Assembly (NCBI RefSeq): GCF_024206475.1
Contig: NZ_JAMBPR010000031.1
Coordinates: 1-64,000, forward strand
Direction of reading: 5' to 3'
DNA: 64,000 bases
Origin: Paraburkholderia sp. CNPSo 3274
GTDB lineage: Bacteria; Pseudomonadota; Gammaproteobacteria; Burkholderiales; Burkholderiaceae
Shown here: piece by piece, positions 17,294-25,620 of the stretch
Numbering within the stretch: the first letter of the stretch is position 1
How the letters are laid out: every line of letters starts with the position of its first letter
Program-made: the position numbers and the translations under genes
The notes under the pieces: model-generated
Seen by the model: the letters and a program-made list of their open reading frames with translations, nothing else
Told to the model about the DNA's origin: nothing
Databases searched by the model: none

Positions 17294-17347
17294 GATTGTC
17301 CGGCCGGGGGCTACCCGATCAGAGCGTCCCCCTGTTTGTAGGGCCCA

Positions 17348-18160
17348 CTACGCGCTGGTGGCGCGCATGGCCCGATATTCCCGCCGCACGATATCCATCA
17401 GTTCAGCCACCGATGTATTGGCGCTGTGCTGCTCGTATGTCACGCGGCCTCGCTGCATCAACATGATGCGATCCGCAATATCGAGCGTCTGCGCATAGTT
17501 GTGCATGATCATGATAATCGATAGGCCGCCTTTTTCCTTCAAACGCATGATGAGATCGATGATCAGACCCGCTTCCCGCGCTCCCATCGCGGCGAGCGGT
17601 TCGTCGAGCAAGAGGATTTTTGCGTTCGAATGCACGGCGCGCGCCACCGCGATAGCCTGGCGCTGACCGCCCGAAAGCCGCTCCACAGGCAGGTCCACGG
17701 AGGGCACGTGCACGCCGATGTCGTCGAGCAACTGCGCCGCGCGCTGGCGCATCTGCTTGTGGTCGAGCAGTTTGAAGGGCCCGCGCCGCACGATTTCGCG
17801 GTTCAGGAACATGTTGTGATAAATGCTCAGCGAATTGGCGAGCGCGAGGTCCTGATAAACGCATTCGATGCCGAGCGAGCGCGCATGGTCCACCGAGCGC
17901 AGCAGCGTTTCGCTGCCATCTATCTGTAGCGTGCCGCTAGTTTGCTGGTGAAAACCCGTGAGGATCTTCACGAGGGTGGACTTGCCCGCGCCGTTGTCGC
18001 CGAGAACGCCGAGGATTTCGCCGCGGCCGAGCGTGAGCGAAACGCCGTCGAGCGCCGTGATCGCACCGAAGCGCTTGACGATGTTGTCGCCCCGCACAGC
18101 GAGCGGGGCGTTGGCCGTGGCGCTCGCGCCACCGGGGGAGGCTTGCGATTCGTCCATCAT
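17348..18160 (-). CDS. CUT2-type sugar ABC transporter, single-domain ATP-binding protein
   Basis: 270 residues with one ABC domain: Walker A GDNGAGKST, signature LSGGQRQ, Walker B ILLLDEPLAAMGARE and switch His in IMIMHN. Single-domain ATPases are found in the FrcBCA (fructose/ribose/mannose) type of importer, unlike the two-domain AraG. The start overlaps the permease stop (ATGA), indicating translational coupling; a second ATG one codon later is better spaced from GGGAG. Substrate is not predictable from sequence. Confidence 0.85.
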   Translation of the reverse strand: MMDESQASPGGASATANAPLAVRGDNIVKRFGAITALDGVSLTLGRGEILGVLGDNGAGKSTLVKILTGFHQQTSGTLQIDGSETLLRSVDHARSLGIECVYQDLALANSLSIYHNMFLNREIVRRGPFKLLDHKQMRQRAAQLLDDIGVHVPSVDLPVERLSGGQRQAIAVARAVHSNAKILLLDEPLAAMGAREAGLIIDLIMRLKEKGGLSIIMIMHNYAQTLDIADRIMLMQRGRVTYEQHSANTSVAELMDIVRREYRAMRATSA

Positions 18161-19167
18161 CGGCTCCCTTTGCGGCGCAGGCGCCCAACGTGGATGTTGA
18201 AGACCATGGCGGCGAGAATCGCGGCGCCGAGAATGATGTTGAACGTGAACGCGTTGATGCCGATGAGCGTGAAGCCATCGTTGAGAATGCCGAGCACCGC
18301 AGCGCCGATCAGGCCGCCCACGATCGTGCCGGAGCCGCCCGTAAGCGGCGTGCCGCCGATCACGGCCGAAGCCACGGCGAGGAACATGATCTGGTTGCCG
18401 CCCGCCTGCGGGTCGATCGAGGTGATGCGAAAGCCTTCCAGAATGCCGGTGAAGCCCGCGAGCACGGCGGCAATGATGAAGTTGCCGAGGCGCAGCCGGT
18501 TCACATGAATACCGGCCTCGCTCGCGCCTATCGGATTCGCACCCGCCGCCTGCGTATGCAGGCCCCAGCGCGTGTGGCGCAACAGCACGTGCATGGCAAA
18601 CGCGATCACGATAGTCCAGAGGATCTCGCTATAACCCCACGCGCCCATGAAGGCCGCGAACTCGGGCGAACCCGGCGTCTGCACCGGCGTGCCGCGCGAG
18701 ATCGTGAGCGTGATGCCGTTGATGAGGAAGAGCGTGCCGAGCGTCGTGACGAACGAGGGCAGGCGCAGCCACACGGTCACGGCACCATTCACGAAGCCGA
18801 TGATGCCCGCGGCCACGAGCCCCGCGATCACGGCGAGCCACATGGGCGCGCCCGCGTCGTTGGCGAACACCATCATGAACGGCGCGAATGCGAACACCAT
18901 GCCTGCCGAGAGATCGATGTCGCCGCCGATCATCAGCATGATTTCGCCGAACGCGATGATCGCCACCGGCGCGATGAACTGCGACAGGTTGACGAGACTC
19001 GCGTTGGTGAGCAGGAAATCCCGGTTGGAAAATTCGAAGTACGCCGCGAGGATCATCGCCACGAGCAAAATGCGCAACTCGGGCGCCCACGCGGAGAGCC
19101 ATTGCCCGCGCGGGCGGGCAGCCCGCGCGGAGACTTCAGCCTTGCCAGTTTCGTTCACTGAGTTCAT
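18157..19167 (-). CDS. CUT2-type sugar ABC transporter, permease
   Basis: 336 residues from ATG 19167, 13 bases after the stop of the binding-protein gene. Hydrophobic segments LRILLVAMILAAYFEFSN, PVAIIAFGEIMLMIGGDIDLSAGMV, and AVASAVIGGTPLTGGSGTIVGG are characteristic of the BPD_transp_2 (RbsC/FrcC) family. It forms the membrane channel with the single-domain ATPase whose gene overlaps its end by 4 bases. Confidence 0.88.
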   Translation of the reverse strand: MNSVNETGKAEVSARAARPRGQWLSAWAPELRILLVAMILAAYFEFSNRDFLLTNASLVNLSQFIAPVAIIAFGEIMLMIGGDIDLSAGMVFAFAPFMMVFANDAGAPMWLAVIAGLVAAGIIGFVNGAVTVWLRLPSFVTTLGTLFLINGITLTISRGTPVQTPGSPEFAAFMGAWGYSEILWTIVIAFAMHVLLRHTRWGLHTQAAGANPIGASEAGIHVNRLRLGNFIIAAVLAGFTGILEGFRITSIDPQAGGNQIMFLAVASAVIGGTPLTGGSGTIVGGLIGAAVLGILNDGFTLIGINAFTFNIILGAAILAAMVFNIHVGRLRRKGSR

Positions 19168-19180
19168 CACGCGTAGTTCA

Positions 19181-20284
19181 TCACGACTTGATCGCGCCGC
19201 TCATCGGAACGATTTGCGGCTTGGTGGTCTTGCCTTCGTAACGCGTCGAGGTGTTCAGGTACGGCTCGACGGTGTCCTTCGTCACGAACTTCAGGCCCGT
19301 GTTGGTATCGGCCGGGCCGACCAGTCCGCCCGAGGCGAGGGTCACGAACGCCTGCATGACCGTATAGAAGCCTTGCACGTACGGCTGCTGGTCGATCGTG
19401 AAGTCGAGGAAGCCTTCGTGAATGAGCTGGACCGTGGTGGGCAGCAGGTCGAAGCCGCCGCCGTGCACGCCCTTCGACGGCAGGTTCTGATCCTTCATCA
19501 CCTGCGCGACGCCCTGGGTGCTGCCCGCGTCCACGGCGAACATGCCCTTCACGTCCTGGTGGCCGAGATAGAACGACTTGATCTTCGAAAGCTCTTCGTT
19601 GACGGTCGCGCCCGTGGCCACGGTCTGGATATCGATCTTCTTGCCGGACTTCTTGATGGCGTCGCTCGCGCCGTCCAGACGCGGCTGGATGTTGAGCTGA
19701 CCCGGTGTGGCGATGAAGAGCGCGACCATGCCACTGTCGATGAGGCTCACGATACGTTCGCCCATCTGGTAGCCCGAGAGATACAGGTCCTGGCCGATAT
19801 AGGCGAGACGCGGATTCTTCTTGCCGCGCGGCGCGTCGGCGTTATAGGCGAATACCGGAATGCCCGCGTCGAGCGCCGCTTGAATGGGCTTGTCGAAGGC
19901 GGTCGGGTCGACGATCGGTACCGCGATCGCGTCGGCCTTCGCGGCGATGGCCGAATTCACGGCGCGCACCATTTCGCCCGCGTCGGACGTGGCCGAACCG
20001 GTCCACTGGTAGTCCATGCCGAGCAGCCCGCACGCGTCCTGAATGCCGTATTGCGTCGGCACGAAGAACGGATTCGTGGTGACGTGATTGACGAACACGA
20101 TTTTCCACTTCTTGTGCGAGGGGAATCCCGATTCGGCGGCCTGTGCCGTGGAAATGAATCCGCCGCCGCCCACCGCACCGAGCAGTGAAAGCGCCGCGCC
20201 CAGTCCCGCACCCTGCATGAGGCCGCGCCGGCCCGTGTCGATCAAGCTCTTGCCGTCTTTTGCGTCATCCCGATCTTGCGCCAT
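19181..20284 (-). CDS. CUT2-type sugar ABC transporter, Tat-exported binding protein
   Basis: 367 residues from ATG 20284, set by GGAGG 5 bases upstream; the frame stays open further but without a ribosome site. The signal carries twin arginines (TGRRGLMQG, 17-25) and a long hydrophobic stretch to TAQAAES, so Tat export is likely, unusual for this family. The mature protein is a periplasmic-binding-protein-like sugar receptor: KWKIVFVNHVTTNPFF, AIAVPIVDPTAFDKPIQAALDAGIP, GQLNIQPRLDGA, VKGMFAVDAGSTQGV. Ligand unknown; the surrounding arabinose and galactose genes suggest a pentose, hexose or sugar acid (inference). Confidence 0.85.
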   Translation of the reverse strand: MAQDRDDAKDGKSLIDTGRRGLMQGAGLGAALSLLGAVGGGGFISTAQAAESGFPSHKKWKIVFVNHVTTNPFFVPTQYGIQDACGLLGMDYQWTGSATSDAGEMVRAVNSAIAAKADAIAVPIVDPTAFDKPIQAALDAGIPVFAYNADAPRGKKNPRLAYIGQDLYLSGYQMGERIVSLIDSGMVALFIATPGQLNIQPRLDGASDAIKKSGKKIDIQTVATGATVNEELSKIKSFYLGHQDVKGMFAVDAGSTQGVAQVMKDQNLPSKGVHGGGFDLLPTTVQLIHEGFLDFTIDQQPYVQGFYTVMQAFVTLASGGLVGPADTNTGLKFVTKDTVEPYLNTSTRYEGKTTKPQIVPMSGAIKS

Positions 20285-20489
20285 GTTTTCCTCCGGTCTT
20301 GTCTTCGTGGTCGAGGTAGTCGACTTTTCGTCGAAAAGCGTGCAGATACTGGCCAGTACCGGGGGAACGCGCGTGCGCGCCGCTCGCAAAGTCGAGCCAT
20401 CACGTGCGAGACATCCGCGGCGAACGTGTGTTCGCCGGGCGCCGACGGTACCGCAAAAATCTTAGTGCAGCGTGATGAGGCCTCCTAAT

Positions 20490-20503
20490 CCATGTATACC
20501 CCT
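20490..20503. promoter_or_regulatory. Candidate GntR operator upstream of the CUT2 operon
   Basis: The GTATAC core (20494-20499, in CCATGTATACCCC) lies in the 268-base gap before the binding-protein gene. FCD-type GntR proteins often bind GTATAC-centred palindromes. A similar, perfect site occurs before the ytfQ-type operon. Confidence 0.4.
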
Positions 20504-20526
20504 AACTACTCCATAGGCCCTGCCGT

Positions 20527-20539
20527 GGCGATGATCGCC
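20527..20539. repeat. 13-bp palindrome downstream of the yjfF-type gene
   Basis: GGCGAT-G-ATCGCC is a perfect 6-bp dyad just past the permease stop. It could be a short terminator stem or a regulator site for the next operon; no U tract follows. Confidence 0.35.
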
Positions 20540-20552
20540 CATGACAAGCGGC

Positions 20553-21698
20553 TTACGCACCGCCTTTCGCCTCCTGCATGTGCGGCGGCCGGCTGGCGAG
20601 CTTGGCCTGATCCATCGGCGTGGCGGCTTGCGTGCGCGGGCGTAGGGTGCGTGGTGCGCCGCGTCCCGTGCCGGTGGACTTGCGGCGCGCGGCGTGGCGC
20701 TCGGTCGCGCGCTGCATGAGGCAGAACGCGCAGAGCAGGGCGCCGACCACGATGCGCGTCCACCACGAGCTGAGCGTGCCGTCGAAGGTAATGAGCGTCT
20801 GGATCGTGCCCAGAATGCCCACGCCGAACACCGAGCCGATCACATAGCCCACGCCGCCCGTGAGCAGCGTGCCGCCGATCACCGTCGCGGCGATGGCGTC
20901 GAGTTCCATGCCTTGCGCCTGCAGCCCGTAGCCCGAGAGCACATAGAGCGTAAACACCACGCCGCCGAGCGCCGAGCAAAAGCCCGAGAGCGCATACACG
21001 CCGATCTTGGTGCGCGCCACCGGCAGGCCCATGAGCAGCGCGGAGCGCTCGTTGCCGCCGATCGCGTAGACGTTGCGCCCAAAGCGCGTGAAGTGCGCGA
21101 TGACGATGCCCGCAACGAGCATCGCGATAGCCGTGAGCGAACCCGTGGTGAGCGAGCCGCTGCCTACCGGAATGCTGAATTCGGAGAGCGCGTGAAAACC
21201 GGGGTCGTTGATCTGGATGGATTCGGTGGTGATGAGAAAGCAGGTGCCGCGCGCGAGGAACATGCCCGCGAGCGTGATGATGAAGGGCTGCAGCCGGAAG
21301 AAGTGGATCAGCGCGCCCATTGCGGCGCCATAGAGGGCGCCGCAGAGCAAAACGACCGGCACGACGACGAGCACGGGCCAGTGCAGCTTCTCGGTGCCCA
21401 CGGCGCAGAGAATCGTCGTGAGCGCGACCACGGCGCCCACCGAAAGATCGATGCCGCCCGAGATGATCACGAACGTCATGCCGATGGCGACGATCAGCAG
21501 GAACGCGTTGTCGACCAGCAGCCCGAAGGCCACCTGAAGGGAGAAGAACCCGGTGTACATGACCGAGCCGAAACCGAACAGCACGGCAAACAGCATGACG
21601 GTCACGACGATGGGCAGCACGCGCGGATCGACGAAGCGGGTGGCGCCGCGCCGGCACGCTGCGAGCGTGTTCGAAAAGGACAGGGCAGGGCGGTTCAT
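20553..21698 (-). CDS. yjfF: Galactofuranose-type ABC transporter, permease 2 (YjfF)
   Basis: 381 residues with GGGGAAG before ATG 21698. Membrane segments include LPIVVTVMLFAVLFGFGS, IVAIGMTFVIISGGIDLSVGAVVAL and AIAATVIGGTLLTGGVGYVIGS, the BPD_transp_2 pattern. The closest arrangement is E. coli ytfQRT-yjfF, with two permeases. Here the C-terminus carries about 50 extra polar residues (RRKSTGTGRGAPRTLR and on) beyond the last membrane helix, longer than E. coli YjfF. It is the last gene of its operon. Confidence 0.85.
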   Translation of the reverse strand: MNRPALSFSNTLAACRRGATRFVDPRVLPIVVTVMLFAVLFGFGSVMYTGFFSLQVAFGLLVDNAFLLIVAIGMTFVIISGGIDLSVGAVVALTTILCAVGTEKLHWPVLVVVPVVLLCGALYGAAMGALIHFFRLQPFIITLAGMFLARGTCFLITTESIQINDPGFHALSEFSIPVGSGSLTTGSLTAIAMLVAGIVIAHFTRFGRNVYAIGGNERSALLMGLPVARTKIGVYALSGFCSALGGVVFTLYVLSGYGLQAQGMELDAIAATVIGGTLLTGGVGYVIGSVFGVGILGTIQTLITFDGTLSSWWTRIVVGALLCAFCLMQRATERHAARRKSTGTGRGAPRTLRPRTQAATPMDQAKLASRPPHMQEAKGGA

Positions 21699-21731
21699 GC
21701 TCGGCTTCCCCCGTATGGGTGCGCTTCGTGC

Positions 21732-22769
21732 TCAGGCGCGCGCGCGGCGTGCGAGAGCAATACGCTTGAGTTGTTGGAACGCGAAGGTGCGCGCGGCGGG
21801 CGACTGGATCAGGCACACGAGCAGCACGACCACGGCCTTCACGACGAGTGTGGCCTCGGGCGGCACGCCGATCGAATAGGTGGTGTAGGTGAGCGTCTGG
21901 ATGATGAGCGCGCCGAGCACCGTGCCCGCGAGACTGAAGCGCCCGCCCAGCAGCGACGTGCCGCCGAGCGTCACGGCGAGAATGGCGTCGAGTTCGAGCA
22001 GGAGGCCCGCGTTGTTGCCGTCCGCGCTGCGCACGTTCGAGCTGATGAGAATGCCTGCAATCGCGGCCGTCACGCCGCAGAACGCGTACGCGCCGAACAC
22101 CACGGCTTGCGACGACAGCCCCGCAAGCCGCGCGGCCACCGGATTCACGCCGATCGAGCGGATGAAGAGCCCGAGTGCCGTGCGGTTGACGATCAGGGCA
22201 GTGAGCACGGTGACGGCGATCGCGATCCACACGGCGCACGGTATGAGCGCGAAATAGCCGCCGCCCGCGAAGAGATAACCCGGCGCGCCGATGGGGATGA
22301 TCTGGCCGCCCGTGAGCAACTGCGCCACGCCGCGGCCCGCCACCATCAGGATGAGCGTGGCGATGATCGGCTGCATGCCGACGAACGCGACGAGCAGCCC
22401 GTTCCAGATGCCCGCGAGCAGGCCTACGGCGAGCGCCGCGCCGAACGCCATGCCAACGCGCGAAGGATCGGCGGCGAGCACCGTGGCGGCTGCCGCACCT
22501 GCAATCGCCACGACGGCGCCCACGGAAATGTCGATGCCGCGCGTGGCGATCACGAGCGTCATGCCGAGCGAGACCACGACGAGCGGCGCGGCGCGCATGA
22601 GGATATCGATGGGCGCGCCGAACAAGTGGCCGCCCAGCATCGTGATCGCGAGGAAATTGCCGCGATGTGCGACGTCCACGACGAACAGGGCGATGAGCGT
22701 CACCGCGGGCCACACCAGCGGATGCCGGATGACGAGCAAAAGCCAGGCGGGGAGGGCGGGGCGCGTCAT
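21732..22769 (-). CDS. ytfT: Galactofuranose-type ABC transporter, permease 1 (YtfT)
   Basis: 345 residues; ATG 22769 overlaps the upstream ATPase stop by 4 bases (ATGA), so it is translationally coupled. The frame is open upstream but only as a shadow of the ATPase gene. Segments VVSLGMTLVIATRGIDISVGAVVAIAG, MQPIIATLILMVAGRGVAQLLTGG and LDAILAVTLGGTSLLGGRFSLAG match YtfT-type permeases. Confidence 0.87.
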   Translation of the reverse strand: MTRPALPAWLLLVIRHPLVWPAVTLIALFVVDVAHRGNFLAITMLGGHLFGAPIDILMRAAPLVVVSLGMTLVIATRGIDISVGAVVAIAGAAAATVLAADPSRVGMAFGAALAVGLLAGIWNGLLVAFVGMQPIIATLILMVAGRGVAQLLTGGQIIPIGAPGYLFAGGGYFALIPCAVWIAIAVTVLTALIVNRTALGLFIRSIGVNPVAARLAGLSSQAVVFGAYAFCGVTAAIAGILISSNVRSADGNNAGLLLELDAILAVTLGGTSLLGGRFSLAGTVLGALIIQTLTYTTYSIGVPPEATLVVKAVVVLLVCLIQSPAARTFAFQQLKRIALARRARA

Positions 22770-24289
22770 CGACGGTCTCCGGCAATGAGGTCGTAGACTT
22801 CGTGCTCCGAGCGCGCCGCGCCCGAAAGCTCGGCCACCTTGCGCCGGTCGCGCAACACGGCGATGCGGTCGCTCACACGCACCACCTCGCTGATCTCCGA
22901 CGAAATGAACAGAATGCCCAGGCCCTTTGCGCAGAGCGCGCGCACGCGGTCCATGATTTCGAACTTGGCGGCCACGTCGATGCCGCGCGTAGGTTCGTCG
23001 AGTATCAGCAAACGCGGCTTGGTGGCGAGCCAGCGCGCGAGCAGCACTTTCTGCTGATTGCCGCCCGAAAGCAGGCCAATAGGCTGCTCGGCATCGCGCG
23101 CCTTGATGCCGAGCTGCTCGATATATTCGTTGGCCAGTTCGCGCTGGCGCGAGCGCCGGATCATGCGCCACCAGCCTAGTTGTGCCTGCAGCGCAAGCAC
23201 GATGTTTTCGCGAATCGACAGATCGGCGACGATGCCTTCCTTCTTGCGATCCTCGGGACAATAGGCCATGCCGTGGCGCACGGCGTCGCGCGGCGAGGAG
23301 AGCTTGACTGCTTTGCCGTTGATGTGCACCGTTCCTGCATCGGCTTTATCCGCGCCGAAGAGCAGGCGCGCGGTCTCCGTGCGGCCCGAGCCGAGCAGGC
23401 CAGCCAGGCCCAGAATCTGGCCCGGTTGCACTTCCAGATCGAGCGGATTGAGCACGCCGCGGCGCGCCACGCCTTGCGCCGCAAGATACGGTGCGGCGTC
23501 CGTTGCAGCCGTTTCGCCGTGTGCGGCTTCGGCTTGCGTGAGCCGCTCGCCTGCGTTCTGCAAGCCCACCATCTTCGCGACCAGCGTTTGCACCGGCAGA
23601 TCGGCGGCGAGATATTCGCCTTCGCGCTCGCCGTTGCGCATTACCGTGATGCGATCGGAGATCGCATAGGTCTGCTCCAGAAAATGCGTAACGAACAGGA
23701 TCGCGATGCCCGACGCTTTCAGCTTGCGCAGCACCTCGAAAAGGCGCGCGACTTCGCCTTCGTCGAGGCTGGAAGTCGGTTCGTCGAGAATGAGAATGCG
23801 CGCATCGACGGACACCGCGCGCGCAATCGCCACCATCTGCTGCATGGCGATGGGGTAGGTGTCGAGCGACTGCGTGACGTCGAGTGAAAGATTCAGTTCC
23901 GCGAGCGCTTCTTCTGCGCGGCGATGAATCGTTTTCCAGTCGATCAGGCCGAGGCCGCGCTTACGTGGCTGGCGGCCCGCGAAAATGTTCTCCGCAACCG
24001 AGAGGTTCGGGCAGAGATTGACTTCCTGGTAGAGCGTCTGGATGCCGGCGGCCTCCGCCATCTGCGGCGTCGGGAAGTGCACCGCCTCGCCCGCCACGCG
24101 TATCTCGCCGGCCTCGGGCTGGTGCACGCCGGTCAGCACGTTGATGAGCGTGGACTTGCCGGCGCCGTTCTGCCCCATCAGCGTATGGATTTCGCCGGGG
24201 TACAGACGAAAATCGACCCGGTCGAGCGCACGCACGCCGGGGAAGGTTCGGGTAAGACCGACAGTTTCGAGTATCGGGGAATCGCTCAT
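22766..24289 (-). CDS. ytfR: Galactofuranose-type ABC transporter, ATP-binding protein (YtfR)
   Basis: 507 residues from ATG 24289 (a TTG at 24295 is also in frame). Two ABC domains: Walker A GQNGAGKST with DARILILDEPTSSLDEGE in the first half; GLLGSGRTE, LSGGNQQK and LLILDEPTRGID in the second. The first half lacks a canonical LSGGQ signature (it reads YPIAMQQM), as is usual for YtfR-type proteins. It energises the YtfT/YjfF permease pair. Confidence 0.88.
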   Translation of the reverse strand: MSDSPILETVGLTRTFPGVRALDRVDFRLYPGEIHTLMGQNGAGKSTLINVLTGVHQPEAGEIRVAGEAVHFPTPQMAEAAGIQTLYQEVNLCPNLSVAENIFAGRQPRKRGLGLIDWKTIHRRAEEALAELNLSLDVTQSLDTYPIAMQQMVAIARAVSVDARILILDEPTSSLDEGEVARLFEVLRKLKASGIAILFVTHFLEQTYAISDRITVMRNGEREGEYLAADLPVQTLVAKMVGLQNAGERLTQAEAAHGETAATDAAPYLAAQGVARRGVLNPLDLEVQPGQILGLAGLLGSGRTETARLLFGADKADAGTVHINGKAVKLSSPRDAVRHGMAYCPEDRKKEGIVADLSIRENIVLALQAQLGWWRMIRRSRQRELANEYIEQLGIKARDAEQPIGLLSGGNQQKVLLARWLATKPRLLILDEPTRGIDVAAKFEIMDRVRALCAKGLGILFISSEISEVVRVSDRIAVLRDRRKVAELSGAARSEHEVYDLIAGDRR

Positions 24290-24383
24290 GGGCAACCGTG
24301 AAAGAGGCCAGAGCGCGCGGAGTGCTGAGTAAACCCTTCGAATACTAAGGGATACGAAGCACGCCGCGCCGCTTGCAGCGAGT

Positions 24384-25352
24384 TTAGTACTTGCGCGACG
24401 GGAGCACTTGCGCCGCCACGTCCTCCGGGAACACCGTTTCGTTCGTCACGATGCGCTTGGGCAACTGCTTGCCCGCCACCACGTCCTTCACGGCGCTCAT
24501 GAGCTGCGGCCCGAGCAGCGGGCTGCACTCCACGTCCACGTTCATCTTGCCGGCGATCATCGCCTCGAAGCCGCCCTTAGTGGCGTCGAACGACACGACG
24601 CTGATGTCCTTGCCCGGCTTCATGCCGGCTTCCTCCATCGCCTGGATCGCGCCGAGCGCCATGTCGTCGTTATGCGCGTAGACCACGTTGATCTTGTTTC
24701 CATACGTCTTCGCGAATGCTTCCATGACCTGCTTGCCGCCGGCGAGCGTAAAGTCGCCGCTTTGCGACGCGATGATCTTGAACTTCGGATCGTTCTTGAT
24801 CACTTCCATGAGGCCCGAGTGACGGTCGTTGGCCGGTGCGGAACCCACCGTGCCCTGCAACTCGACGATATTGATCGGGCCGGGGTTGTTCTTGTAGTGA
24901 TCTTCAAGCCACTTGCCCGCGCGGCGGCCTTCTTCCATGAAGTCCGAACCGATCATCGTCACGTAGAGCGACTGGTCCTTCACGTCGATGTTGCGGTCCG
25001 TGAGGATCACGGGAATCTTGGCGCGCCTGGCTTCCTGCAGCACCGGCTCCCAGCCCGATTCCACCACGGGCGAGAACGCGATCACGTCCACCTTCTGGGC
25101 GATATACGAGCGGATCGCCTTGATCTGGTTTTCCTGCTTCTGCTGGGCGTCCGAGAACTTGAGGTTGATGCCGGCGTCTTTGGCGGCCTGTTTGACCGAC
25201 ACCGTGTTCGCCGTGCGCCAGGCGCTTTCCGCGCCGACCTGCGCAAAACCTAGCGTGATCTGCTTGTCTTCGGCGTGCGCGACGCCCGCCGCCAACGAGA
25301 AAGCGGCCGCCGCAGCGACCAACCCGCTTACCATGCGTGTTGCCAGTTTCAT
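24384..25352 (-). CDS. ytfQ: Galactofuranose-type ABC transporter, binding protein (YtfQ)
   Basis: 322 residues with a Sec signal ending GVAHA-ED (27); CGGAGAC lies before the ATG. The mature start ITLGFAQVGAESAWRTANT and the segments VIAFSPVVESGWEPVLQEARRAKIPVILTDR and VYAHNDDMALGAIQAMEEAG are diagnostic of YtfQ, which binds galactofuranose (also galactopyranose in related proteins). It heads the operon ytfQ-ytfR-ytfT-yjfF and is divergent from the second dehydratase. Confidence 0.92.
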   Translation of the reverse strand: MKLATRMVSGLVAAAAAFSLAAGVAHAEDKQITLGFAQVGAESAWRTANTVSVKQAAKDAGINLKFSDAQQKQENQIKAIRSYIAQKVDVIAFSPVVESGWEPVLQEARRAKIPVILTDRNIDVKDQSLYVTMIGSDFMEEGRRAGKWLEDHYKNNPGPINIVELQGTVGSAPANDRHSGLMEVIKNDPKFKIIASQSGDFTLAGGKQVMEAFAKTYGNKINVVYAHNDDMALGAIQAMEEAGMKPGKDISVVSFDATKGGFEAMIAGKMNVDVECSPLLGPQLMSAVKDVVAGKQLPKRIVTNETVFPEDVAAQVLPSRKY

Positions 25353-25620
25353 GCGTGTCTCCGATGTAGCTCTGCGCGTTGTATTTCTTTAATTCATGGC
25401 GCTACACCCGCGTCCATCACGGCCGGACAGTATCACGAGAAGTATCGCGCCATCCCTGGCCTCTGGTTATATCCTTTCGGTATACCGTCGGCCGCCCCTG
25501 CTGACCACAATAGACAAACTATATGCAACCTCAGGAACGGTTTCGATTAGCGTTTTCCCGATAATCGCAGTCCATATAGTCATGCTATTTATAGGACTTT
25601 CTCACTAAGTGGGCAAAGCC
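25353..25620. promoter_or_regulatory. Divergent control region between ytfQ and dehydratase copy 2
   Basis: This 268-base gap holds a perfect palindrome CGGTATACCG (25478-25487) and a wider inverted repeat ACTATATG (25518-25525) / CATATAGT (25573-25580), 8 of 8 bases with 47 between. The A/T-rich stretch 25555-25605 precedes the dehydratase. The first site suits a GntR/FCD regulator; the second may be a LysR or looping site. The dehydratase start has no visible Shine-Dalgarno. Confidence 0.5.

Noticed and set aside
20694..22796. 700-codon plus-strand frame opposite the permease genes
   Set aside because: Low-complexity antisense of yjfF and ytfT.
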